Notes: generated from the letters alone by a model not told the origin. A stretch of 64,000 nt of DNA from Mucilaginibacter sp. (GCF_025362475.1 NZ_JANYGH010000026.1:1-64000); one strand, 5' to 3'. Shown: positions 39,326 to 49,235, numbered from the stretch's first letter. Made by a program: numbers and translations.

Positions 39326-39937
39326 ATGGATATATATACCAAACTGTTACGATTACGATCACTGTATTATAAATTAAAGACTATCATATGGTATAAATTT
39401 TTTTTAAAAAATTGTGGTTCTAATAATCGTATTATCAGGCCTTTGTTGCTCACTCCCCAATGTGTAATTTTTAAAAATAATATCTTAGTAAGGGATAACT
39501 GCAGATTAGAAGGCGTTTTTAGCTATGCAGGCGTTAATTATGAACCTTTAATTACCTTGAATGACAACATTAGTATTGAGCAAAATCTCCATTTAACCTG
39601 CGCTAACAAAATTACTATAGGCGCAAATACCGCTATTGCGGCTAATGTTACCATAACTGATATTAATCATCCTTATGCCGATATAAGCTTGCCGCCAGAA
39701 AAACAGGTGTTACAAGTTAATGAGGTAATCATCGGGGAATCCTGTAAGGTTTATAATAATGCAGTTATATTGCCAGGTACGGTTTTAGGCAAACACAACA
39801 TAGTTGGGGCTAATTCTGTGGTTAGTGGAGTATTTCCCGATTACTGCGTTATAGCGGGCACCCCTGCAAGAATTATAAAACTGTATAATTGGGGGACAGG
39901 TAAGTGGGAAAAAGTTGGGGTTAAAGGAGACAAATAG
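39326..39937 (+). CDS. Hexapeptide-repeat acyltransferase
   Basis: A 203-residue left-handed beta-helix O- or N-acetyltransferase of the WbbJ/maltose-acetyltransferase type. It has ISIEQNLHLTCANKITIG, TDINHPYAD (catalytic His) and the C-terminal GVFPDYCVIAGTPARIIKLYN. The last third is close to the product of 44734-45306, which shares GVFPDYCVI-G-PARIIK-YN, so the two are paralogs. Target sugar unknown. Confidence 0.82.
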   Translation: MDIYTKLLRLRSLYYKLKTIIWYKFFLKNCGSNNRIIRPLLLTPQCVIFKNNILVRDNCRLEGVFSYAGVNYEPLITLNDNISIEQNLHLTCANKITIGANTAIAANVTITDINHPYADISLPPEKQVLQVNEVIIGESCKVYNNAVILPGTVLGKHNIVGANSVVSGVFPDYCVIAGTPARIIKLYNWGTGKWEKVGVKGDK

Positions 39938-39992
39938 TTTTGAGTTTGCCAATTTAAACTTCACGAATGTATAATTAATAATTAAAGTTAGA

Positions 39993-41075
39993 ATGGATAT
40001 TAAGAAAAACAGACTTGCATTTTTAGATTTTTTACGTTTTATTGCTGCATTTTCAGTTTTAGGAGAGCATGTGTTTGAAAGATTGTTTCCTGCATTTATA
40101 CACTTTACAACACACTACTTCCAATTGGGGCTTTTTGGGGTAATTTTATTTTTTTTAACAAGTGGGTTTATCATACCCGTTTCATTAGAGAAAGGAGCAT
40201 CACTTAAAACATTCTGGGTAAGCAGAATATTCCGTTTATATCCACTTTATATAGTCAGTATTATAACAGTACTGTTAGGTATTCATTTTGGATTGTATAA
40301 AGTTAGTTTTCCGAGTCTAAAAACAATTATTACTAATTTATTTATGTTCCAGCTTTTTTTGGGGCAACCCAATATATTGGGATTATACTGGACCCTATGT
40401 CTTGAATTGTTTTTCTATTTTGTTGTTTCTATTATTTTTGCTTTAGGATTTATAAAAAAAAGCGTTTTTATTGCTTCTGTTTTTTTAGGAATCTCGTTTG
40501 TAGCCGGGGTAATAGCTATTGGATATTTTCATTTGGCAAGTAATGGCTGGGGATTAATTTTTTACCTGAGCACCATGTTTATGGGAACACTTTTTTACAG
40601 ACTTGTCAATAATGAAATATCGTTTTCAACCTTTATAATAATGATTATTTTGGCTGCAGCGGTATTACTGAGTAATACCTTTATAAATCTATATGGTCAT
40701 GATAAGCCAGAGTTATTAGGAGCCAGAAGTTTTTTACCTGTTACTACTGCAATAATCGGAGCTTACCTGGTATTCTTTGCAGTAGTAATACGATGCCAAA
40801 AATTTAACTTCCCTAAAGTTTTTGTGTTTTTTGGTGTAATGAGCTACTCCATATATCTTGTTCAGGGAATTATTTTGACTTTAATTCCAGAATCATCTAA
40901 TGCATTAGTATTCACCTTTACCAGGATTGGGCTAACTATATCAATATCACTGGTTACTTATCATTTTGTTGAAAAACCTTTTATAAGATTTGGTAAAAAG
41001 CTGAGCGAATCAATAAAGAATAATAGAGATAAAAAATTGTTAGCTGAAGAGAAAGTATTATCAAAAGAATTTTGA
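39993..41075 (+). CDS. Acyltransferase 3 (OafA-like) membrane protein
   Basis: A 360-residue polytopic membrane acyltransferase with about 10 segments. Typical motifs are FLDFLRFIAAFSVLGEHVF, FFLTSGFIIPVS and RIFRLYPLYIVS. It likely O-acetylates a sugar of the polymer or repeat unit. The 147-bp gap to the next gene holds no recognised site. Confidence 0.88.
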   Translation: MDIKKNRLAFLDFLRFIAAFSVLGEHVFERLFPAFIHFTTHYFQLGLFGVILFFLTSGFIIPVSLEKGASLKTFWVSRIFRLYPLYIVSIITVLLGIHFGLYKVSFPSLKTIITNLFMFQLFLGQPNILGLYWTLCLELFFYFVVSIIFALGFIKKSVFIASVFLGISFVAGVIAIGYFHLASNGWGLIFYLSTMFMGTLFYRLVNNEISFSTFIIMIILAAAVLLSNTFINLYGHDKPELLGARSFLPVTTAIIGAYLVFFAVVIRCQKFNFPKVFVFFGVMSYSIYLVQGIILTLIPESSNALVFTFTRIGLTISISLVTYHFVEKPFIRFGKKLSESIKNNRDKKLLAEEKVLSKEF

Positions 41076-41222
41076 GGTTCAAATTTCAGAGTGCGACCAT
41101 ATAGGTAATTAATTGAGGCTTTCAGGCAGCGTTGTATAGAGATATTTCATAATGAAGAAGCAAATACTGATAACGCGCGGAGTTGCATTTATAATGTATA
41201 AATAAGAATTGATAATTTAAGC

Positions 41223-42659
41223 ATGGATTCTACTTCCATAATAACTGATATATTAATATCTATTGAATGTATTGCTTTGACAATTTTATTGTTTGGGTTA
41301 TATTATTTTGAAAAAATAAATGCAATTGAATTTATTTTATATGGTACCGCCTGTTCAACATTTTATATACCCTTTATAAGCATTACCGCTACTCCACTGT
41401 TTTTTATTTCAACATATTTTTTTATCTCCGAGGGAACGGCTCTTTTCAGAAGTAAGTTGAAAATGAAACTTTCACTATTGATTATTCTGTTTTTGCCGGT
41501 ATTGTCCTCCATAACAATATCAGTACTTTTAACATTAGGTTATGATGTTTTTGATGGAAACAACCCTTCAGTGGGGCGTGTTTTGTATGATGGGGTATTT
41601 TTTTATGTTAAATACTTTTTACCTATAGTTTTTTTGGGAACAAGAATTTATCGCGAAAGCAAAATACATGATATCCATTACTTTTTTTCAATTATTAGAA
41701 AAGTAGCGATTTACTCTTGTTACATTGGCTTGTTTCAGCTCGTATTATCATCTATAATTAAGGATGAAACTATATTGAGAGTATTTGGAATGCGATCTAA
41801 TTACCTGGCTTATGTAGCTGGTGGGCAAGATGCCGCAAATGCGCGCGTTTCGGCTTTTTTTATTGAACCTAAATTTCTGGCTGCCTTTTTGGTGGTATCG
41901 ATACCATTATTCTTAAAAGAAAATAAAATCGCATCATTAATCCTGGTTTTAATAGTAGGATTATTAACCGCGTCACAAACCTTTATGGTTGGTGTATTGC
42001 TTAGTGGTATTATATTTTTTATTGTCAAAAAAATCAAAAATATCAGAGCTAACGTTGCACTGGGAATAATGATGATTGTTATGTTTTTTTATTCTATTTC
42101 GTTGCTTAAAGTAGTATTTTTGGATTTTTATGCCACGCATAGTGATAATTATGTAGTCAACCTGGTGCTATCAAGAGCTGTTGACCGGTACGATACAGAT
42201 GCCGATGATGGAGAGGCCAATATGAACTTTTTAGGAATACCGCTGCAAAAAGATTCTGATTTACCGATAGCTCTTTTTTTTGCTACTAAACCATTACTCT
42301 ATTTGTCTGGATATGGATTAAAAAATGGGGGCTTTGTGCCAGCCAAGTATTACATATTTGATAATGAGCGAGTGAAGGATGGCTCATTAACATATAATTT
42401 GGATATACGCTGGTTTTATTTTACGTGTGAATTTGGATTGGTTATTTTTTTGATATGGTTGCACTATTTCACAAAAAAGTTTGATTCAACCATAATTACG
42501 CCTTTTGAAAATAAGTATTATGCATTTTTGATCGTGTTTTTATTCTTTAGCGGCATAGAGTTGTATATTATTCTCCTATATGCATTTTACATGGGTAGCA
42601 GTTATTACAATAAATCCAAAATGGATTCAAATACTCAATTGATTAATTGCAACAAATAA
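41223..42659 (+). CDS. Polytopic membrane protein, candidate Wzy polymerase
   Basis: A 478-residue protein with at least 10 hydrophobic segments and a large loop near residues 300-385. RVSAFFIEPKFLAAFL followed by a TASQTFMVGVLLSG segment resembles O-antigen ligase/polymerase proteins. As the only remaining polytopic protein in a locus with flippase and Wzz, it is the best Wzy candidate; the call is by context as much as by sequence. It would overlap the next frame by 13 bp, but the preferred start there is downstream. Confidence 0.7.
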   Translation: MDSTSIITDILISIECIALTILLFGLYYFEKINAIEFILYGTACSTFYIPFISITATPLFFISTYFFISEGTALFRSKLKMKLSLLIILFLPVLSSITISVLLTLGYDVFDGNNPSVGRVLYDGVFFYVKYFLPIVFLGTRIYRESKIHDIHYFFSIIRKVAIYSCYIGLFQLVLSSIIKDETILRVFGMRSNYLAYVAGGQDAANARVSAFFIEPKFLAAFLVVSIPLFLKENKIASLILVLIVGLLTASQTFMVGVLLSGIIFFIVKKIKNIRANVALGIMMIVMFFYSISLLKVVFLDFYATHSDNYVVNLVLSRAVDRYDTDADDGEANMNFLGIPLQKDSDLPIALFFATKPLLYLSGYGLKNGGFVPAKYYIFDNERVKDGSLTYNLDIRWFYFTCEFGLVIFLIWLHYFTKKFDSTIITPFENKYYAFLIVFLFFSGIELYIILLYAFYMGSSYYNKSKMDSNTQLINCNK

Positions 42660-42676
42660 ATTTAAAGAATTTAGAT

Positions 42677-43567
42677 ATGGTAAAAATAGGTTTAGTAACG
42701 GTTTTATATAAAAGTGATGATGTACTTGAAGATTTTTTTAAGAGCTTATCCTTGCAATCATTTAAAAACCACCACTTATATCTTATTGATAACTCTCCTT
42801 CGGTCGAAACAGATGATTTAATTGAAATTTTACTAATTAAATATCCTTTAACCCGCTATACCCATGTTAAAAACGCTTCAAATAATGGTGTTGCAAAAGG
42901 GAATAACCAGGGAATAAAGCTTGCATTTAATGATAACTCAGATTTTATCCTTTTGCTAAATAACGATATCGATTTTCATCAGCCATTTTTGTTAGATGAG
43001 ATGATAAATTATGCTATTGCCAATAGCGAGAACCTCGTAATTCCCAAGATATTTTACTTTGGTACAAGAAAAATATGGCTTGCCGGGGGCGAAATTCATA
43101 GATATAAAGGTTATGCAAGCCATGTAGGTTACAATAAAGACGACAGCGACGAGTTTAACGTTATTAAACATTTTGACTATGCGCCTACTTGTTTTATGTT
43201 AATCAGCAGAAAAGTTTTTGAGGTGGTTGGCCTTATGGACGAGAACTATTTTGTTTATTATGATGATACCGATTACCTTGCAAGGGCCATTCACAAAGGT
43301 TTCAAAGTATGTTATCTGCCAAAGCTGGAGGTTTTTCATAAGGTTTCGTTTAGTACCGGAGGTGGCGAATCATTGTTTTCTATTTATTACCTAAACAGAA
43401 ACAGAGTTTACTTTGTAAGGAAAAACTATCCATTTTTAGTACGGCAAATTGCGCTAAGCCACACCATAATAACAAGGCTCATCAAGTATTTGATTTACAA
43501 AAAGGATGAGAAAAAAACATTGCTAAAAGGAATCAAAGACGGATTTTCCATTAAAATTGGCCAATAG
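42677..43567 (+). CDS. Family 2 glycosyltransferase (rhamnosyltransferase-like)
   Basis: A GT-A enzyme of about 296 residues from the preferred ATG at 42677 (MVKIGLVTVLYKSDDVLEDF, first part). It has FILLLNNDIDF (metal-binding acidic motif) and YDDTDYLARAIHKGFK, typical of the rhamnosyltransferase-like GT2 group. A frame start at 42647 would overlap the upstream gene by 13 bp. Donor sugar unknown. Confidence 0.87.
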   Translation: MVKIGLVTVLYKSDDVLEDFFKSLSLQSFKNHHLYLIDNSPSVETDDLIEILLIKYPLTRYTHVKNASNNGVAKGNNQGIKLAFNDNSDFILLLNNDIDFHQPFLLDEMINYAIANSENLVIPKIFYFGTRKIWLAGGEIHRYKGYASHVGYNKDDSDEFNVIKHFDYAPTCFMLISRKVFEVVGLMDENYFVYYDDTDYLARAIHKGFKVCYLPKLEVFHKVSFSTGGGESLFSIYYLNRNRVYFVRKNYPFLVRQIALSHTIITRLIKYLIYKKDEKKTLLKGIKDGFSIKIGQ

Positions 43568-43623
43568 CATAATAAGATTATCAAATAATTAAAAAAGCAT
43601 ATCAGATTTATTAGACTGGATAA

Positions 43624-44733
43624 ATGAGTTTACAGATTTTTTTAGATAATATAGTTTTTAATATTCAAAAGTTTGGAGGGGCGTCAACATACTGGAATGA
43701 GCTTCAAAAATATTTTGTAAAACTTAATAATGTTAATATAATTATTCAAAATAAGGAGCAAAGGCAATCTGCGCTTTTTGAAAATCAAACCAAATCGTAT
43801 GATACGAATTATATATTAGAGGATCTTTTACCCTCATTTCTTACCAGATACTTGCCTTTAACAGTACGTTTGCCGGCTAAATCTCTGTATCATGCAAGTT
43901 ATTATCGTACATGTCTTCAAAAAGATGTTGTAAATATTTTTACCGTTCATGATTTTACCCATAAAAAAGGGTTAGCTTCAAAATTTCCCCGCAAATTAGT
44001 GCATATATCCCTAACAGGTATTGGAATTAGAAATGCTGATGGCATTATTTGTATTTCAGAAAATACTAAGAAGGATTTGATGTTTTACTACCCTCAAATA
44101 CCTGAAAATAAAGTAAAAGTAATTTATCATGGTGTCAGTGAACACTTTTTCCCGATTGAAAAAACAAGTAACAATATTTTAAAAGATGTTTTGAATGTAA
44201 ACGAACCTTTTATTTTGTTTATTGGAAAAAGAGAGGGGTATAAGAAATTCGATATAGTGGCTGAAGCTGTTGAAAAAGTCGCAGATTTAAACTTGGTTAT
44301 AGTAGGAGGGGGAGAATTATCAGCAGAGGAGCTCATTTATTTAAATTCGAATCTTGCGGGAAGGTTTATTAAATTGGATGGATTAAACAATACAGAACTC
44401 AATACTTTATACAATTACGCTTTTGCATTGATCTACCCGTCAGTTTATGAAGGATTTGGATTTCCCGTGGTAGAAGCTATGAGAGCTGGTTGCCCGGTAA
44501 TTTCCAATAATCTTTCTTCCGTGCCTGAAGTTGGGGGCGATGCTATAATGATGATCACCGAAATTTCGGCAGATGCAATTGTAGAAAAAATTAATTTATT
44601 AAGACAAAATGAAGTTCGCCTATCCATGATAAACAGGGGATTAAAGCAAAGTGTAAAATTTAACTGGGAAAAATGTTTTAAAGAAACATACAGTTTTTAT
44701 AAGGAGATTTATAATCGGAGGTTTTCAGAATAA
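43624..44733 (+). CDS. Family 4 glycosyltransferase
   Basis: A 369-residue GT-B retaining glycosyltransferase. The C-terminal half carries FILFIGKREGYKKF, then PSVYEGFGFPVVEAMRAGCP with the E-x7-E type catalytic region, and SSVPEVGGDA. It adds an internal sugar of the repeat unit. Its TAA stop is directly followed by the ATG of the acyltransferase gene. Confidence 0.9.
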   Translation: MSLQIFLDNIVFNIQKFGGASTYWNELQKYFVKLNNVNIIIQNKEQRQSALFENQTKSYDTNYILEDLLPSFLTRYLPLTVRLPAKSLYHASYYRTCLQKDVVNIFTVHDFTHKKGLASKFPRKLVHISLTGIGIRNADGIICISENTKKDLMFYYPQIPENKVKVIYHGVSEHFFPIEKTSNNILKDVLNVNEPFILFIGKREGYKKFDIVAEAVEKVADLNLVIVGGGELSAEELIYLNSNLAGRFIKLDGLNNTELNTLYNYAFALIYPSVYEGFGFPVVEAMRAGCPVISNNLSSVPEVGGDAIMMITEISADAIVEKINLLRQNEVRLSMINRGLKQSVKFNWEKCFKETYSFYKEIYNRRFSE

Positions 44734-45306
44734 ATGATTTATAAAATAAAATGGCTACTAACAACCCTTTTTGTAAGATTAAAGGTGAAAAAGATTGGCT
44801 TATTATCATATGTAGGCCGCCCGCTGTTTATATTGGGAGGGCGCCGAATTATTATTGGTAATAAAGTCCGGATATTTCCTGGTTCAAGATTAGAGACACA
44901 TGATAATGGCCAGATTGTAATTGAAGACGATATATCAATCGGACAAAATTTGCATTTAATTAGTGCGAATGAGCCAATAAACATAGGAAAAGGTACCACA
45001 ATTTCCGGAAATGTATTTATAACCAATTTAGATCATGATTACCAGCAGATAGGGTTACATATTTTAAAACAAAAATATATTGTAAAAACCACAAGCATTG
45101 GTGAAAATTGCTTTATTGGATATGGAGCTGTAATCCAGGCGGGAACAATTTTGGGGAAACAATGCATAATTGGATCAAACTCAGTTGTTCGTGGGGTGTT
45201 TCCCGACTACTGTGTTATTGTTGGGGCCCCGGCGCGAATTATAAAGCGCTACAATGAAAAAAGTCAACAGTGGCAAAAAACACATTCAAACGGGATTTTT
45301 AACTAG
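44734..45306 (+). CDS. Hexapeptide-repeat acyltransferase, paralog of 39326-39937
   Basis: A 190-residue left-handed beta-helix protein with ISIGQNLHLISANEPINIG, TNLDHDYQQ (catalytic His) and GVFPDYCVIVGAPARIIKRYN. The last segment is nearly the same as in the product of 39326-39937, so the locus carries a diverged pair. It starts at the base after the upstream stop codon. Confidence 0.83.
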   Translation: MIYKIKWLLTTLFVRLKVKKIGLLSYVGRPLFILGGRRIIIGNKVRIFPGSRLETHDNGQIVIEDDISIGQNLHLISANEPINIGKGTTISGNVFITNLDHDYQQIGLHILKQKYIVKTTSIGENCFIGYGAVIQAGTILGKQCIIGSNSVVRGVFPDYCVIVGAPARIIKRYNEKSQQWQKTHSNGIFN

Positions 45307-45320
45307 AGAAATATATATAA

Positions 45321-46460
45321 ATGAAAAAACGCATACTGATAACTGGCGGAGCTGGATTTATAGGCTCAAATTTAGCTTTGAAACTAATTGAAAATGGACA
45401 TAGTATAACTATTTTAGATAATCTCTCAAAACAAATACATGGGAATGATCCACAAAATTCTTCTCCGTTATTTCAATCTATACAGCACAAAGTAAACTTT
45501 ATTGAAGGAACAGTAACATCTCGTGCCGATTTGTTAAAGGCAGTGGAAAATCAGGACATCATTGTGCATCTCGCAGCCGAGACTGGAACGGGCCAGTCCA
45601 TGTATCAGATAGCACATTACACCGATGTTAATATTGGGGGGACAGCCTTATTGCTTGATATATTGGCCAACACTAAACACGCTGTGAGCAAAGTAGTGAT
45701 AGCATCGTCAAGGTCAATTTATGGCGAAGGGAAATATGAAAGCGGCGAGCTCGGATTTGTTTATCCCGGCCATCGTACTGATGAATTTATGCGCGCCGGT
45801 GATTTTGAAGTTAAATACCCAGGCAGTAGTGCTGCTTTAAAATTAGTTGCAACCGACGAAGGCTCAAAAATACATCCATCCTCCGTGTATGGTATTACCA
45901 AACAAAACCAGGAGCAAATGATCATGACTGTTTGCCCAACCATTGGTATTGCGCCTGTAGCATTCCGCTATCAAAACGTTTACGGACCAGGGCAGTCACT
46001 TTCTAATCCTTATACGGGTATTTTGTCTATTTTTTCTACCTTGATAAAAAATGGTAAAGAGATTAATATTTTTGAAGATGGAAAAGAAACGCGCGATTTT
46101 GTGTTCATTGATGATGTAGTAGATGCCACCATTTTAGGAATTGAGCAGGATGCCGCAAATAACGCGGTATTTAACGTAGGCACAGGTACCCCAACTGATG
46201 TAATTACCGTAGTAAAGGAGTTGTTTTCCAATTATAGAAAAGAAGTGCCTTACCAAATTTCAGGGAACTACCGGTTGGGCGATATCAGGCATAATTATGC
46301 TGATATTAGTAAAATATCGGCGACGCTTGGTTTTAAACCTAAGGTGAGCTTTGAAGAAGGTATCAGTAAATTTGCACAGTGGGTAAATACACAGCATATT
46401 CAGGAAGATAAATATTTAAAATCTATCCAGGAGATGAGAGAAAAAGGATTATTCAAATAA
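45321..46460 (+). CDS. Nucleotide-sugar epimerase, dTDP-L-rhamnose 4-epimerase-like
   Basis: A 379-residue extended SDR enzyme. NAD loop GGAGFIGS (9-16); catalytic Y-x3-K at Tyr190/Lys194 (YGITK). The segment LDNLSKQIHG and the long insertion before the YxxxK match dTDP-L-rhamnose 4-epimerases, which make dTDP-6-deoxy-L-talose. UDP-glucose 4-epimerase or another dehydratase remain possible. No rmlABCD genes are in the window, so dTDP-L-rhamnose would have to come from elsewhere in the genome. Confidence 0.78.
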   Translation: MKKRILITGGAGFIGSNLALKLIENGHSITILDNLSKQIHGNDPQNSSPLFQSIQHKVNFIEGTVTSRADLLKAVENQDIIVHLAAETGTGQSMYQIAHYTDVNIGGTALLLDILANTKHAVSKVVIASSRSIYGEGKYESGELGFVYPGHRTDEFMRAGDFEVKYPGSSAALKLVATDEGSKIHPSSVYGITKQNQEQMIMTVCPTIGIAPVAFRYQNVYGPGQSLSNPYTGILSIFSTLIKNGKEINIFEDGKETRDFVFIDDVVDATILGIEQDAANNAVFNVGTGTPTDVITVVKELFSNYRKEVPYQISGNYRLGDIRHNYADISKISATLGFKPKVSFEEGISKFAQWVNTQHIQEDKYLKSIQEMREKGLFK

Positions 46461-46464
46461 CCGT

Positions 46465-47457
46465 ATGAGCAGGAAATCTATTTTATTTATTGCCCCGGCA
46501 TTTTTTGGATATGAAATTTCTATTACCAATGCCCTTATTGAAAACGGCTATGATGTTGATTTTTTTGATGAAAGAACATCAAATAATTCGTTTTTAAAAG
46601 CCATTTTTAGGGTAAAAAAAAGCTTACTCAATAGTGCTATAAATAAATATTATAAAAATATCCTCACTAAGATACAGCAAAAGCAATATGCTTATTTTTT
46701 TCTGATAAAGGGCGAAGTAGTACCGGTATGGTTTATTGTTGAGTTTAAAAAATTAAACCCTCAATCTAAACTCATTTATTATACTTACGATTCATTTAAT
46801 AATAACAATGCCAATTCCCTGTACATTTTAAAGCATTTTGACAGTTGCTACAGCTTTGATTTTGAAGATGTAAAACTTAATCCGGTATTTAAATTAAAAC
46901 ACCTGTTTTACACCGGTGAATTCATTAACAACTTAAATAAACAGGATAAAAAATATTCAATTTCTTTCGTCGGGACGCTGCATTCCAGCAGGTATAAAAC
47001 AATTAAACACTTATTCAATAATATCGATAAAACTTTTGCCTTTTTTTATTCTCCTGCTAAATGGTTTTTTTTGCTCGAAAAAATAATAAAAGGAAAACAT
47101 GCCAATGTAAAGTGGCATGAGGTTAGCTTCGAAAAACTTTCCAGGCAACAAGTGGCCGAAATTTTCAAGTCATCAAAAAGCGTTCTGGATATACAACGTT
47201 CAGGACAAACCGGCTTAACCATGCGAACCTTTGAGGTGTTAGCAGCGGGGGCTACACTCATTACCACTAATACTCATATAAAAGAAGCTGCCTTTTATGA
47301 TCCTGCATATATTATGGTTTTGGATGATTTGAACGATACGGAAATAATTGGGATTAAAGAGCGGATTGATAAGTTAGATGCTAAAATGGAACCAATTTTT
47401 AATGAACTTAATGAGTTTTATATAAACAATTGGGTAAAGGAGTTCATAAATCAATAA
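46465..47457 (+). CDS. CgeB-like glycosyltransferase
   Basis: A 330-residue protein with an N-terminal Rossmann-type half (SILFIAPAFFGYEISI, LIYYTYDSF) and a C-terminal half with ISFVGTLHSSRY and SGQTGLTMRTFEVLAAGATL, the GT-B pattern of CgeB/DUF3880-like glycosyltransferases. It starts 4 bp after the epimerase stop. Donor and acceptor unknown. Confidence 0.75.
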   Translation: MSRKSILFIAPAFFGYEISITNALIENGYDVDFFDERTSNNSFLKAIFRVKKSLLNSAINKYYKNILTKIQQKQYAYFFLIKGEVVPVWFIVEFKKLNPQSKLIYYTYDSFNNNNANSLYILKHFDSCYSFDFEDVKLNPVFKLKHLFYTGEFINNLNKQDKKYSISFVGTLHSSRYKTIKHLFNNIDKTFAFFYSPAKWFFLLEKIIKGKHANVKWHEVSFEKLSRQQVAEIFKSSKSVLDIQRSGQTGLTMRTFEVLAAGATLITTNTHIKEAAFYDPAYIMVLDDLNDTEIIGIKERIDKLDAKMEPIFNELNEFYINNWVKEFINQ

Positions 47458-47868
47458 TCGTAATAATGCCCGTAAATAGATATCAAAGTTTAATTTGGTT
47501 ATATAACTTATATACATTAAAGCCATTTTATGAATATTTCCACGCGGTAAAAACTATGTTTAAGATAGCTGTTATGTGGGGTAATTCATAGCCTTTGACT
47601 AGTCTGAAGTAAATTATATGCTATTTAATTATAACGAAATTGTTACGCATGCATCTGTATTTTCTACAGCCCGGTTCAAAAGAGAGCGGCTTATTTATAT
47701 TGAGGATAAATTGGATATAGCTTGCCATATTTAATAAAAAAAATAAAATAATTAATTTTTGATTGTAGCGTTTAGAACTTATTGTTCGTATTGGTATCAT
47801 GTTGTTATTTATTTCTGTTTTAATTCATATTCTAAATAGGAAATACTTACATTTGCAAACCCTTATCC
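47458..47868 (+). other. Non-coding gap before the initiating transferase gene
   Basis: 411 bp, AT-rich, with no supported gene. A TACATTTG element at 47848-47855 fits the -7 box and ends 13 bases before the next ATG; no good TTTG -33 partner was found. It suggests the downstream gene has its own promoter. Confidence 0.45.
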
Positions 47869-49218
47869 ATGAAAATGCGCTACTCTCGATTTCTACCGCT
47901 CGTTACTTTTGTAAGCGATTTAATAATATTAAATATCGCGCTTCAAGTAGCCCATTTAGTGATTTTTAATTACTATTCTGCCGAAATACAATCTGTAAAT
48001 TTTATCCTATTAGTTAATTTGGCCTGGGTTTCTATAGCTTCAGTAACAAAAAACTATGTCATTAACAGGCCTCTTGTATTGAGTGAAAATATCAGTAAGT
48101 TTCTGTCCTCTCTTATTTACCATTTGGTTATGGTACTTGGAGTTATCTATTTTTTCAAGTTATATGAGGTTAGTCGATGGGAAATGAGTGTTACATACAT
48201 CTTATTTTTTGCGCTTATAATCGTAGAACGTTCATTGATATTTTATATACTGGACTATATCAGGAAAAAAGGCTACAACAGGCGGCATGTACTTCTTGTA
48301 GGTAATCAATCTATCGCCAATAGGCTAATAAAGTCTTTCTCAAAACATCCGGAATATGGCTATTATTTTGTTGATCTGATTTCTGAAGAAATGGTTCAAG
48401 AGATGTCTGATGAGTTACTGCTTGAGAAAATGTTGGATAAAAACCCTGATGAAGTGTTTGTATGCTACAAATACCTGGATCAATCCTTGTTAAAAAAGAT
48501 GGTGGATCTCGGAGATCAAAACTCTATTAAGATTAAATTGGTTTCTGACCTTGTACTGGATAATAATTTTGCCAAAATTGTTAACTATGAAAATCTTCCT
48601 GTAATACAGCTTTCATATAATCCAGAACTAAGTTTAAAGGTTGTATTTTTAAAACGAAGTTTTGATATCCTGTTTTCTTTGCTGGTTATGATAATTGGCC
48701 TCCCGCTTTTTTTGCTATTAATTATAATTACTAAGTTAACTTCAAAGGGGCCCGCGTTTTTCTGCCAGGAAAGAATTGGCAAAGATCGCCGGCCATTTAA
48801 AATTTATAAATTCAGGAGCATGTTTATAAATTCGGAGTTATTAGGTCCGCAATTATCTACTGATAATGATCCGCGTATTACTAAATGGGGAAGGGTTTTG
48901 CGCAGATCAAGGTTGGATGAACTGCCTCAGTTTTGGAATGTTTTAAAAGGCGATATGTCTGTAGTTGGCCCAAGACCCGAACGCCAGTTTTTTATAGAAC
49001 AACTTATATTAAAATCGCCCAATTACAAAAAGTTATTACGCCTTAAACCGGGACTTACTTCATACGGGCAAGTGAATTATGGCTATGCAGAAAATATTGA
49101 TCAAATGCGTCACCGGGTTCGTTATGATTTAATCTATCTAAGAAATATGTCATTCAATAATGATGTAGGCATTATTTTAAAAACTTTAAAGGTAATGGTA
49201 CAGCTTAAGGGCAAATAA
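47869..49218 (+). CDS. Undecaprenyl-phosphate hexose phosphotransferase (WcaJ/WbaP-type)
   Basis: Starts repeat-unit assembly by moving a hexose-1-phosphate (often glucose or galactose) to undecaprenyl phosphate. The 449-residue protein has four N-terminal hydrophobic segments, a Rossmann-like middle (VLLVGNQSIANRLIKSF), a membrane helix near 267-287 and the C-terminal catalytic domain with QERIGKDRRPFKIYKFRSM and DELPQFWNVLKGDMSVVGPR. It closes the capsule locus and is followed by a terminator. Confidence 0.93.
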   Translation: MKMRYSRFLPLVTFVSDLIILNIALQVAHLVIFNYYSAEIQSVNFILLVNLAWVSIASVTKNYVINRPLVLSENISKFLSSLIYHLVMVLGVIYFFKLYEVSRWEMSVTYILFFALIIVERSLIFYILDYIRKKGYNRRHVLLVGNQSIANRLIKSFSKHPEYGYYFVDLISEEMVQEMSDELLLEKMLDKNPDEVFVCYKYLDQSLLKKMVDLGDQNSIKIKLVSDLVLDNNFAKIVNYENLPVIQLSYNPELSLKVVFLKRSFDILFSLLVMIIGLPLFLLLIIITKLTSKGPAFFCQERIGKDRRPFKIYKFRSMFINSELLGPQLSTDNDPRITKWGRVLRRSRLDELPQFWNVLKGDMSVVGPRPERQFFIEQLILKSPNYKKLLRLKPGLTSYGQVNYGYAENIDQMRHRVRYDLIYLRNMSFNNDVGIILKTLKVMVQLKGK

Positions 49219-49235
49219 CACTAAACATATTTTAT

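Noticed and set aside
47458..47868. Possible small gene or RNA in the 411-bp capsule-locus gap
   Set aside because: No reading frame with family resemblance and no recognisable RNA signature; only a possible -7 element.
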